DNA of 11,183 nt from a bacterium (lineage in GTDB: Bacteria > Desulfobacterota_D > UBA1144): assembly GCA_002697665.2 (NCBI GenBank), contig NZXA02000034.1, forward strand, positions 14,159 to 25,341, given 5' to 3'. Shown here in pieces: positions 1 through 5,957 of the stretch. The position numbers and the translations under genes are program-made. A model generated the notes under the pieces. That model saw nothing but the letters and a program-made list of their open reading frames with translations, had not been told where the DNA came from and did not search any database. Within the stretch, counting starts at the first letter, position 1, and every line of letters begins with the position of its first letter.

Positions 1-411
1 TTTCTGATTTAAAATTTTTTTAATTTTATCTATTTTGCCAATTGAAATTTCACCATATATCTCACCCTTTTTATAAGATTCTATTGGTGTTAAGATCCAA
101 TTTTGAAAATTGAATGGGTGATTATGCTCTACAAAATCATTTATGGGCAATATTCCTTTAATATCATGATTACCACGTATTAAAAATTTTTTAATATTAA
201 TTCTAGCTAATTGTTCATTCAAAAACTCAAACGACTCCATTTTTTGATCTTGTACCATATCTCCCAAAAAAAGGACCAATTCATAATTATCAAGATTGTT
301 TACTAAATTATCAATAATTGCTTTAAAAGATTTGAATGTATCAATGCCTAGAAATGGGGAGTTTTTAATTAAATGTGAATCTGAGATAATAGCAATTTTA
401 AATTTATTCAT
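1..411 (-). CDS. cpdA: Cyclic-nucleotide phosphodiesterase CpdA-like, N-terminal part
   Basis: This is a calcineurin-like metallophosphoesterase gene cut by the left edge of the window. The first 137 codons are present, about half of a typical 270-residue protein. Translation from the ATG at 411 shows the metal-binding motifs in order: D11-S-H13, L-G50-D51 and G80-N81-H82-D83. The segment LGIDTFKSFKAII near residue 21 and GDMVQDQ at 50-56 align with E. coli CpdA (LGVNTWESYQAVL, GDLAQDQ) as I remember it, which favours a 3',5'-cAMP phosphodiesterase over a generic phosphoesterase. CpdA hydrolyses cAMP in the cytoplasm. The third and fourth metal motifs lie outside the window and cannot be checked. 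It is divergent from the MIP channel gene with only 42 bases between the two starts, and has no Shine-Dalgarno sequence. The family is sure; cAMP specificity is inferred. Confidence 0.82.
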   Translation of the reverse strand, partial: MNKFKIAIISDSHLIKNSPFLGIDTFKSFKAIIDNLVNNLDNYELVLFLGDMVQDQKMESFEFLNEQLARINIKKFLIRGNHDIKGILPINDFVEHNHPFNFQNWILTPIESYKKGEIYGEISIGKIDKIKKILNQK

Positions 412-419
412 TTAATTCT

Positions 420-425
420 ATTATA
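420..425 (-). promoter_or_regulatory. -10 box for cpdA, probably leaderless
   Basis: A perfect TATAAT lies on the minus strand, with 8 bases between it and the cpdA ATG at 411. Transcription would start at or within a base or two of the ATG, which fits the missing Shine-Dalgarno sequence. No good -35 hexamer is visible 16-18 bases upstream. Confidence 0.5.
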
Positions 426-441
426 TTACACAACTTTTTGT

Positions 442-447
442 TAGAAT
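442..447 (+). promoter_or_regulatory. -10 box for the MIP channel gene, probably leaderless
   Basis: TAGAAT (5 of 6 consensus bases) is followed by 6 bases and then the ATG at 454. There is no Shine-Dalgarno sequence. The -35 region is poor. With ATTCTA at 415-420 it forms a dyad across the 42-base divergent spacer, so an operator for a dimeric regulator is possible but unproven. Confidence 0.42.
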
Positions 448-453
448 ATCTCA

Positions 454-1080
454 ATGAATAAATATATAGCAGAATTATATGGAACTTTTTTACTAGTATT
501 AGCAATTGTAGGAACCTTTATAATGACTCAATCTCTAGGAGCACCATCCTATGTCACTTTGTTAACGGTAGCATTGGCCGTTTCACTTGTACTACTTTCT
601 AATATTACAATTTTTTCAAAAGTCTCTGGCGCTCACTTTAACCCCGCAGTCAGTTTAATGATGTATTTAAGAAAAAATATATCTTTTCAAGAATTTATTT
701 CATACTCGCTCTTACAAATATTAGGTGCTGTCTCCGCAGTTGTATTTGCACATTTAACCTTTGACTTTGGACAAACTTCCATTTCTTTTGTTTCAAGAAG
801 TACAAATGGGATATTGCTATCAGAATTTTTAGCAACTGCTGGACTACTTGTGGCTATTATTCACTCAGAAAAGTTTTTTCCTGAAAGAGTGCCAACTGTT
901 GTTGCTTCATATATTTTTGCTGCTACTTTTTTTACAACCTCAACTTGTTTTGCCAATCCAGCTGTGACTATCTCTAGAATTTTTACTGATACAGGTGTGG
1001 GTATAAACTTAGAATCCGCAATGATGTTTGTTCTTGTTGAACTACTAGCAGTATTTATTGTTTCAAAGGCTATTAATTAA
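454..1080 (+). CDS. MIP-family channel (aquaporin/aquaglyceroporin, AqpS-like)
   Basis: A 208-residue inner-membrane channel of the major intrinsic protein family, slightly shorter than the usual 230-280. It shows the two MIP half repeats: AELYGTF with E7 in helix 1 and SEFLAT with E124 in helix 4. The first NPA is in SGAHFNPAVS (N63-P64-A65) and the second in CFANPAVTISR (N168-P169-A170). In orthodox water and glycerol channels the second NPA is followed by the selectivity-filter arginine (NPAR); here it is V171. The NPAVT form is what I recall for AqpS-type channels linked to arsenical transport, so the pore may pass larger or charged solutes. C165 is three residues before the NPA asparagine, the same offset as the mercury-sensitive Cys189 of human AQP1. 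No arsenic gene is nearby, so the substrate is open. The stop overlaps the convergent downstream gene by 4 bases. Confidence 0.88.
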   Translation: MNKYIAELYGTFLLVLAIVGTFIMTQSLGAPSYVTLLTVALAVSLVLLSNITIFSKVSGAHFNPAVSLMMYLRKNISFQEFISYSLLQILGAVSAVVFAHLTFDFGQTSISFVSRSTNGILLSEFLATAGLLVAIIHSEKFFPERVPTVVASYIFAATFFTTSTCFANPAVTISRIFTDTGVGINLESAMMFVLVELLAVFIVSKAIN

Positions 1081-1280
1081 TGCTTAGCTATCATGGATTG
1101 AATTGAAAGACTTACAGATGGATCTTCAGCAATACTTAATTGCTCTTCAATTTTTTCATTAACAATTCTATATGCAATTTTAAGCATATTAGTATCTGAA
1201 AAAACCTTAAAATAATCTAGACGTCTAATCTCATTTGCTAAAAGATTATAAGCTTGATTCTTTTTTTCTTTATTGCTCAT
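1077..1280 (-). CDS. Small protein of unknown function (67 aa)
   Basis: I do not recognise a family. The 67-residue product is soluble and probably helical, with a lysine-rich start (MSNKEKKNQ), a central part running LLANEIRRLDYFKVFSDTNMLKIAYRIVNEKIEEQL, and no cysteine or membrane segment. The ATG at 1280 is preferred over a TTG at 1289, because the TTG would overlap the predicted -10 box. A promoter, TTGACA-17-AATAAT, ends 8 bases before this ATG and there is no Shine-Dalgarno sequence, so a leaderless mRNA is likely. That promoter is the main reason to believe the gene is real. Its last codons overlap the end of the convergent channel gene by 4 bases. Confidence 0.6.
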   Translation of the reverse strand: MSNKEKKNQAYNLLANEIRRLDYFKVFSDTNMLKIAYRIVNEKIEEQLSIAEDPSVSLSIQSMIAKH

Positions 1281-1288
1281 GGTCAGCA

Positions 1289-1317
1289 ATTATTCAGTAA
1301 TAATTTATTTTTGTCAA
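1289..1317 (-). promoter_or_regulatory. Promoter of the 67-aa gene (leaderless)
   Basis: On the minus strand: -35 TTGACA (1317-1312, perfect), a 17-base spacer, and -10 AATAAT (1294-1289, 5 of 6). The ATG follows after 8 bases, so the start site falls at or next to the start codon. Confidence 0.65.
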
Positions 1318-1418
1318 GAATATAAATTAAAAATTTATTATATTTTTTTTAATTTTTTAAATAATTTTTACAATATATATATTTGTCTAATTTTCTCTAT
1401 AATTTTTAACTAAAATCT
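1318..1418. other. AT-rich non-coding spacer
   Basis: About 100 bases of almost pure A and T, with several T runs. I see no ORF, hairpin with GC pairs or clear repeat. It separates the back-to-back promoters of the 67-aa gene and the small RNA. It could act as an UP-element-like region for the latter, but nothing specific supports that. Confidence 0.5.
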
Positions 1419-1447
1419 TTGACATTTATAAAAGTATCGACTATAAA
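1419..1447 (+). promoter_or_regulatory. Promoter of the small hairpin RNA
   Basis: Perfect -35 TTGACA (1419-1424), an ideal 17-base spacer, and -10 TATAAA (1442-1447, 5 of 6). It is the strongest-looking sigma70 promoter in the window. The start site is predicted near 1453-1455, one to three bases before the hairpin. Confidence 0.75.
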
Positions 1448-1453
1448 GTTTAT

Positions 1454-1511
1454 ATAGGCTTATATCCTATAAGATCGTCTCCTCCTGATTTTAGATATAA
1501 GCCTTTTTTTT
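1454..1511 (+). ncRNA. Candidate small regulatory RNA with an anti-Shine-Dalgarno apical loop
   Basis: The predicted transcript is about 58 nt and is nearly all one hairpin. The outer stem of 11 perfect pairs joins AGGCTTATATC (1456-1466) to GATATAAGCCT (1494-1504). A 3-nt bulge (1467-1469) follows, then an inner stem of 7 pairs (1470-1476 with 1487-1493, one G-U). The apical loop is GTCTCCTCCT (1477-1486). The hairpin runs straight into eight Ts (1504-1511). There is no start codon, so it is not a small ORF. The loop contains CCTCCT, the anti-SD core of 16S rRNA, and its complement AGGAGGAG resembles a strong ribosome binding site. C-rich loops that pair with ribosome binding sites are known in sRNAs such as RsaE/RoxS and the CcsR RNAs. 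I do not recognise it as a named family; the function is inferred. Confidence 0.65.
1456..1511 (+). terminator. Intrinsic terminator of the small RNA
   Basis: A perfect 11-bp stem (1456-1466 with 1494-1504), followed by T8. It also isolates the oad promoter, which begins three bases later, from upstream transcription. The minus-strand reading lacks a T run, so the terminator acts on plus-strand transcripts. Confidence 0.8.
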
Positions 1512-1513
1512 GT

Positions 1514-1542
1514 TTGTCATTCGTTGTTTTTTTTACTAAAAT
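1514..1542 (+). promoter_or_regulatory. Promoter of the oadGAB operon
   Basis: -35 TTGTCA (1514-1519, 5 of 6), a 17-base spacer, and -10 TAAAAT (1537-1542, 5 of 6). The predicted start near 1549 gives a leader of about 32 nt carrying the oadG ribosome binding site. Having its own promoter makes the upstream hairpin a separate unit, not an attenuator of this operon. Confidence 0.62.
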
Positions 1543-1566
1543 AACTATGATTTAAAAAAAATTAAA

Positions 1567-1573
1567 GAAGGAG
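1567..1573 (+). promoter_or_regulatory. Shine-Dalgarno site deciding the TTG start of oadG
   Basis: GAAGGAG lies 8 bases before the TTG at 1582, ideal spacing, and fixes this non-ATG start. It is one of only two clear ribosome binding sites in the window. Its AGGAG is exactly complementary to CUCCU in the loop of the small RNA encoded just upstream. Confidence 0.8.
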
Positions 1574-1581
1574 TTTTCACA

Positions 1582-1797
1582 TTGATAGGTGAATCTATAA
1601 ATTTCATGATTTTAGGGATGGCGACAGTATTCTCTTTTTTATTAATCATGATATTAATCCTAAAAATACAAGCTTTCATAATTGGTAGGTTGATAACAGA
1701 AGATAACTTAAGCTCTAACCCGGAAAGAATTATAAATGATAATAAAAAGGTTGCTGTAATATCAGCTGCCATAAAAAAACATAAAGAAAGCAAATAG
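1582..1797 (+). CDS. oadG: Oxaloacetate decarboxylase (Na+-extruding) subunit gamma
   Basis: The 71-residue small subunit of the oxaloacetate decarboxylase sodium pump; 60-90 residues is normal for the family. It has one N-terminal membrane helix (about residues 8-30, ILGMATVFSFLLIMILILKI), a short polar linker, and a C-terminal tail ending KVAVISAAIKKHK, like the VAVISAA tail of other OadG and MmdC proteins. In the family this subunit anchors OadA to OadB, and in Klebsiella its C-terminus binds zinc through histidines; here only H68 is present. The start is TTG, fixed by the ribosome binding site at 1567-1573. OadA begins 21 bases downstream. OadG sequences diverge fast, so the identification rests on topology, tail motif and position in a G-A-B operon. 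Confidence 0.85.
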   Translation: MIGESINFMILGMATVFSFLLIMILILKIQAFIIGRLITEDNLSSNPERIINDNKKVAVISAAIKKHKESK

Positions 1798-1818
1798 GAT
1801 TCTATAGAAAATAAAGAT

Positions 1819-3633
1819 ATGAGTAAAAAATACATAGACATAATGGATACAACATTCAGAGATGGGTTTCAGTCGGTTTTTGGTGGTAGGGTTTTAATGG
1901 AAGATTTTATGCCAGCCGTAGAGGAAGCTGCAAATGCAGGAATAACTCATTTTGAATTTGGTGGTGGTGCCAGATTTCAAAGCTTATTCTTCTATCTTAA
2001 TGAAAATGCTTTTGACATGATGGATAAATTTCGTGAAGTGGTAGGACCAGATGCTAACTTGCAGACTTTATCGAGAGGAATTAATACAGTAGCCTTAGAC
2101 ACAGGTAGTAGGGAAATAGTTGATTTACATGCAAAAATGTTTAAAAAACATGGAACAACAACAATTAGAAATTTTGATGCATTAAATGATGTTTCCAATC
2201 TTCAATATAGTGCCGAATGTGTAAATAAGCATGGCCTTAAACATGAGGCTGTTATAACAATGATGGATCTACCACCTGGTTGTGTTGGCGCTCACACTGT
2301 AGATTTCTACGAAAATATATTAAAACAAATATTAGATGCGGGAATGAAATTTACTTCATTATGCTTTAAAGATGCAAGCGGAACTTCACATCCAAAAAAG
2401 GTTTATGAAACAATAAAAATGGCGAGAAGACTACTAGATGATAAAATGCATGTTAGGTTCCATACACATGAAACCGCCGGGGTAAGTGTAGCTTGTTATC
2501 TTGCAGCACTTGAAGCTGGTGCGGACGGTATTGATACTGCAGTGGATCCATTATCTGGAGGAACTAGCCAACCTGATCTATTAACTATGCTTCATGCAAC
2601 TAAAAATTCTGAATTTAATCTTGGAGATCTAGAATCAAATAAAATACTTAAATATAGAGAAGTCCTAATAGAAAGATTAAAGGATTATTATTTTCCAGGT
2701 GAAGCACAAAAAGTATCACCATTAATTCCTTTTTCTCCTATGCCTGGAGGGGCGTTGACAGCTAACACCCAAATGATGAGAGATAATAATATATTAGATA
2801 AATTTCCACAAGTAATAGATGCAATGGGTGAAGTAGTTGAAAAAGGTGGATATGGAACATCAGTTACACCAGTTTCTCAATTTTATTGGCAACAGGCTTT
2901 TTCAAATGTAATGTTTGGAAATTGGAAAAAAATAGCTGATGGATATGGAAAAATGGTCCTAGGATATTTTGGAAAGACGCCTACCAAACCAAATGATGAA
3001 ATTGTTAAGCTTGCATCTGAACAGTTGAAGCTTGAGCCAACAACAGAAAACCCATTAGATATTGCAGATAGAGATGAAAAGAAAAGTATAAAATATTGGA
3101 CACAAATTTTAACAGATGAAGGGTTAGATACAACCGAAGAAAATATCTTTATTGCAGCCGCCTGTGCAGATAAGGGGATTGAATTTTTAAAAGGTGAGAT
3201 CACCGCTAATGTCAGAAAAATTGATCAGATATCTGTTGGTCAGCAACAAAAAAGTGATACAAAAGTTAATAATTCTGCATCTGTTTATACAGTTATTTTG
3301 GATGGTGAAAAATATAATGTTCAAGTAGCTGAAGGAGAAAATATAGATATAACTCCTGCGAATATTGTCCAAAAAGTGCAAGATACAGAATCAATAAAAA
3401 ATAATGCTTCTGAAGCATCAGGACAAGGGGTTAAAGCTCCTGTCAATGGAGTAGTTGTAAAAATCATTTCTAATATTGGAGATAAAGTTTCAGCTGACCA
3501 AACTGTATTAGTCTTAGAATCTATGAAGATGGAAATTGAAGTAAAGGCGGGAAGTGATGGATTAGTTGCTTCAATAGATGTTACAAAAGGCCAGAATGTA
3601 GAGGAAGGTCAAGCAATATTTAGCTTAAAATAA
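1819..3633 (+). CDS. oadA: Oxaloacetate decarboxylase subunit alpha (biotin-containing carboxyltransferase)
   Basis: A 604-residue cytoplasmic subunit that moves the carboxyl group of oxaloacetate to biotin. The carboxyltransferase TIM barrel covers about residues 1-330, with metal-site motif DTTFRD (D10, D15), K184 in CFKDASG, and H215/H217 in RFHTHETAG. The conserved C-terminal PYC/OADA domain follows to about 470, then a flexible linker (471-535) and a biotinyl domain (537-604). The biotin lysine is K570 in LESMKME, 34 residues from the end, and the S replaces the usual A of EAMKM. The barrel has FRDGFQSV and [12 protein letters not shown] where Klebsiella OadA has LRDAHQSL and LECWGGATFDAC; this matches the Campylobacterota OadA/PycB subfamily as I recall it. 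The oadG and oadB neighbours argue for a Na+ pump over a pyruvate carboxylase B subunit. Its own Shine-Dalgarno is weak. Confidence 0.93.
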   Translation: MSKKYIDIMDTTFRDGFQSVFGGRVLMEDFMPAVEEAANAGITHFEFGGGARFQSLFFYLNENAFDMMDKFREVVGPDANLQTLSRGINTVALDTGSREIVDLHAKMFKKHGTTTIRNFDALNDVSNLQYSAECVNKHGLKHEAVITMMDLPPGCVGAHTVDFYENILKQILDAGMKFTSLCFKDASGTSHPKKVYETIKMARRLLDDKMHVRFHTHETAGVSVACYLAALEAGADGIDTAVDPLSGGTSQPDLLTMLHATKNSEFNLGDLESNKILKYREVLIERLKDYYFPGEAQKVSPLIPFSPMPGGALTANTQMMRDNNILDKFPQVIDAMGEVVEKGGYGTSVTPVSQFYWQQAFSNVMFGNWKKIADGYGKMVLGYFGKTPTKPNDEIVKLASEQLKLEPTTENPLDIADRDEKKSIKYWTQILTDEGLDTTEENIFIAAACADKGIEFLKGEITANVRKIDQISVGQQQKSDTKVNNSASVYTVILDGEKYNVQVAEGENIDITPANIVQKVQDTESIKNNASEASGQGVKAPVNGVVVKIISNIGDKVSADQTVLVLESMKMEIEVKAGSDGLVASIDVTKGQNVEEGQAIFSLK

Positions 3634-3637
3634 ATGT

Positions 3638-4954
3638 ATGAAAAAATTTATACTTTTTAGTTTTTTAATTTTTACTTTTTTTTCATTTATGAACTTAACT
3701 TCATACTCATCTGAAATTGAAAAAAAAGGTCCAGAAGAATTTGAAAAAAAGAATCTTACCGAACTAGTTAATAACCTATATAAATCAACTGGAGTTCATG
3801 AGTTTTTTAATCCTGTAGAAGGTAAACTCGATGCAGACAGGAAGAGCTCGATGTCCATTTTTAATCAGACATGGGGTCGAGCAATTATGATAATAATTGC
3901 TTTTTGTCTTTTCTACCTGGCTATTGCAAAAAATTTTGAACCACTTCTTTTAATACCAATTGGCTTTGGAGGTTTATTGGCAAATATCCCAATTGCTGAA
4001 ATTGCTGGACCAAATGGTTTTGTTGGAATTCTGTATACAATGGGAGTTGAAACAGGTCTTTTTCCAATATTAATTTTTATGGGTGTTGGAGCTATGACGG
4101 ATTTTGGGCCACTAATAGCAAATCCTAAAACTGCATTATTAGGAGCTGCAGCACAATTTGGAATTTTTGGGACACTAGTAGGTGCTGTATTTCTTACGCA
4201 AAATACCAATATTATCAATTTTTCTCTCCAAGATTCTGCTGCGATTAGTATTATAGGTGGTGCAGATGGTCCCACAGCAATATTCATAGCTTCAAGATTA
4301 GCTCCTGACCTACTAGGAGCTATAGCAGTAGCAGCGTATTCATATATGGCTTTAGTTCCAATAATTCAGCCTCCAATAATGAAAGCCTTAACAACAGAAA
4401 AAGAAAGGCAAATAAAAATGGTTCAATTGAGAAATGTAAAAAAAGTGGAAAAAATAATTTTTCCTCTTACTGTATTGTTTTTATGTATATTGGCACTTCC
4501 TGATGCAACACCACTTGTTGGGGCACTATGTTTTGGTAATTTTGTAAAAGAATCAGGTGTTGTTGAAAGGCTATCCGAAACTTTACAAAATGCTTTGATA
4601 AATATTGTAACAATATTCCTTGGTTTAGCAGTTGGCTCTAAACTTGCAGCTGATAAGTTTTTAGTGCCTGAGACCCTTGGAATAATCTTTTTAGGACTAG
4701 CTGCTTTTTCTGTTGGAACAATTGCCGGCCTTTTAATGGCAAAATTAATGAATAAATTATCAAAAGATCCGATAAATCCTTTAATTGGATCTGCTGGTGT
4801 ATCGGCAGTTCCAATGGCTGCGCGTGTATCAAATAGAGTTGGTATGGACTCAAATCCATCAAATGTACTACTAATGCATGCAATGGGTCCAAATGTTGCT
4901 GGTGTTATTGGCTCAGCAGTTGCTGCGGGTGTGTTAATCTCAATTTTTGGTTAA
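3638..4954 (+). CDS. oadB: Oxaloacetate decarboxylase subunit beta (Na+ pump)
   Basis: The 438-residue integral membrane subunit that decarboxylates carboxybiotin and exports Na+. The residues shown in Klebsiella to matter for Na+ are present: D210 in GGADGPTAI (D203 in Klebsiella), Y236 in AYSYMA (Y229), and N380, G384 and S389 in [10 protein letters not shown] (N373, G377, S382). [11 protein letters not shown] and [17 protein letters not shown] are also intact. An N-terminal hydrophobic stretch (residues 2-20) followed by about 60 polar residues precedes the first core helix. It looks like a signal sequence plus a periplasmic segment, and I recall such an extension in Campylobacterota-type OadB. 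It also lacks the insert Klebsiella OadB carries after GGLLSNIPEA. It starts 4 bases after the oadA stop. An out-of-frame ATG at 3634 opens only 8 codons, and the exonuclease ATG directly follows the stop. Confidence 0.95.
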   Translation: MKKFILFSFLIFTFFSFMNLTSYSSEIEKKGPEEFEKKNLTELVNNLYKSTGVHEFFNPVEGKLDADRKSSMSIFNQTWGRAIMIIIAFCLFYLAIAKNFEPLLLIPIGFGGLLANIPIAEIAGPNGFVGILYTMGVETGLFPILIFMGVGAMTDFGPLIANPKTALLGAAAQFGIFGTLVGAVFLTQNTNIINFSLQDSAAISIIGGADGPTAIFIASRLAPDLLGAIAVAAYSYMALVPIIQPPIMKALTTEKERQIKMVQLRNVKKVEKIIFPLTVLFLCILALPDATPLVGALCFGNFVKESGVVERLSETLQNALINIVTIFLGLAVGSKLAADKFLVPETLGIIFLGLAAFSVGTIAGLLMAKLMNKLSKDPINPLIGSAGVSAVPMAARVSNRVGMDSNPSNVLLMHAMGPNVAGVIGSAVAAGVLISIFG

Positions 4955-5434
4955 ATGGATTTAGTTTTTGATATAGAAACGAATGGCTTTGTTAAGGATA
5001 TGACAGCTATTCATTGTATAGTAACTCAAGACTTATCCAACAATGATGTCTCGTCTTATTATGGAGACCAATTAATAGAAGGTATTAAAAAATTAGAATC
5101 TGCCAATGCAATAATTGGTCATAACATAGTTGGATTTGACATACCTGCTATAAGTAAACTATATGAGTTTAATCCAAAAGGAAAAGTGCTTGATACTTTA
5201 ATTTATGTAAGAAAATTATGGCCTGATATTAAAATAGATGACTTAAATAACCCTAATGTTCCTGAAAATTTGAAAGGCAGACATTCTCTAGATGCATGGG
5301 GATATAGATTGGGAGAAAATAAAGGTAGCTATGATAAGGGATGGGATGTTTTTTCAGATGAAATGCTAAGATATTGTATTCAAGATGTAAAAGTGACGAG
5401 TATTTTATGGAAGCTAATAAGTTCGAAATTATAA
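4955..5434 (+). CDS. Stand-alone T7-polymerase-type 3'-5' exonuclease (DEDDy family)
   Basis: A 159-residue protein with the complete exonuclease domain of T7-like family A DNA polymerases and nothing after it. Exo I is FDIETNG (D6, E8), Exo II is GHNIVGFDIPAI (D62), and Exo III is YCIQD (Y140, D144), so all metal-binding acids and the DEDDy tyrosine are in place. The most telling part is GRHSLDAWGYRLGENKGSY (108-126), close to the corresponding stretch of T7 gp5 as I remember it. No polymerase domain follows: the stop at 5432-5434 overlaps the convergent gene. The ATG directly abuts the oadB stop (TAAATG), so it is probably translated by coupling as the last gene of the oad operon. A proofreading, nuclease or oligonucleotide-trimming role is possible. 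Substrate and any tie to oxaloacetate metabolism are unknown, and phage origin is an inference. Confidence 0.85.
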   Translation: MDLVFDIETNGFVKDMTAIHCIVTQDLSNNDVSSYYGDQLIEGIKKLESANAIIGHNIVGFDIPAISKLYEFNPKGKVLDTLIYVRKLWPDIKIDDLNNPNVPENLKGRHSLDAWGYRLGENKGSYDKGWDVFSDEMLRYCIQDVKVTSILWKLISSKL

Positions 5435-5953
5435 TTTTTTATTTTTTTTTAATAACTTAGTTAAAAGCGGTGTCCAAGCAATAATCAATGGAACTGGTCT
5501 CCTAATATAAAAAATAATTATTAAAAAAATAATATTAGTAAACCATACCTCTGGTTGACCCCAGGAAACGCCATCAAATCTATAATCAGATAAAGGCCAG
5601 AAAATTTTAGTTCCAAAAAAATCTTTCGAATGAGATACGGAATCTAAAATTGAATGAAATGGCCAAGCTAAGGCAGCAAATGATAAATATTTCTTTTTAA
5701 AAAAAAATAATATTAAAACTAAAAGAAATCCTGTTATTAGACTGTGAGAAAAATCATAAATTAAAAATACCCAGTCTGGAATAGAAGATATCGAGGGTTT
5801 GCCATAAGAAAAATTACCGTTTATTAACTTGTAAAATAGATTTGGAATAAAAGGGAGCAAGTCGGGAGCAGCACCAAAAAATAAAGGAAGGTAGAGGTAT
5901 TTCTTATAACCGAATAAAGCTTTACCCCAAAGGGCATGACTGAAAGTATCCAA
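5429..5953 (-). CDS. DUF457/YdjM-like membrane-bound metal-dependent hydrolase
   Basis: A 174-residue membrane protein with four to five hydrophobic segments (about 21-40, 62-84, 89-101, 139-152, 154-165). It carries the histidine and aspartate pattern of the YdjM/DUF457 family: DTFSHALWG with H6, APD with D31, DFSH with H70, and HSILDSVSHS with H100, D104 and H108, then FWPLSD at 118-123. These residues would form a metal site near the membrane face. No reaction has been established for the family, so 'hydrolase' is nominal. The start is TTG at 5953, supported by AAGGA 8 bases upstream inside the last codons of hflC. It is the last gene of the minus-strand block, four bases after the hflC stop, and its stop overlaps the exonuclease stop at TTATAA. 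A link to HflKC is not obvious. Confidence 0.75.
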   Translation of the reverse strand: MDTFSHALWGKALFGYKKYLYLPLFFGAAPDLLPFIPNLFYKLINGNFSYGKPSISSIPDWVFLIYDFSHSLITGFLLVLILFFFKKKYLSFAALAWPFHSILDSVSHSKDFFGTKIFWPLSDYRFDGVSWGQPEVWFTNIIFLIIIFYIRRPVPLIIAWTPLLTKLLKKNKKL

Positions 5954-5957
5954 AAAA

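Noticed and set aside
1281..1289. TTG at 1289 as the start of the small minus-strand gene, adding three residues
   Set aside because: The codon overlaps the predicted -10 box, and the ATG at 1280 fits the expected transcription start.
1456..1511. Hairpin as a riboswitch or attenuator of the oad operon
   Set aside because: The RNA is too short for an aptamer, no antiterminator partner is visible, and a separate promoter follows the T run. The minus-strand reading lacks a T tract.
1545..1841. Minus-strand reading frame opposite oadG, and similar antisense frames opposite oadA, oadB, hflC, the symporter and the DUF2939 gene
   Set aside because: They mirror well-identified genes, match no family I know, and have no start signals.
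4955..5434. Prophage remnant around the T7-like exonuclease
   Set aside because: No integrase, structural gene, att repeat or change in base composition nearby. The gene sits seamlessly in the oad operon.
5415..5450. Terminator between the exonuclease and YdjM-like genes, from the long T run
   Set aside because: The stem upstream of the T run is all AT with a G-A mismatch and almost no loop. The T run encodes the lysine-rich tail of the minus-strand protein.
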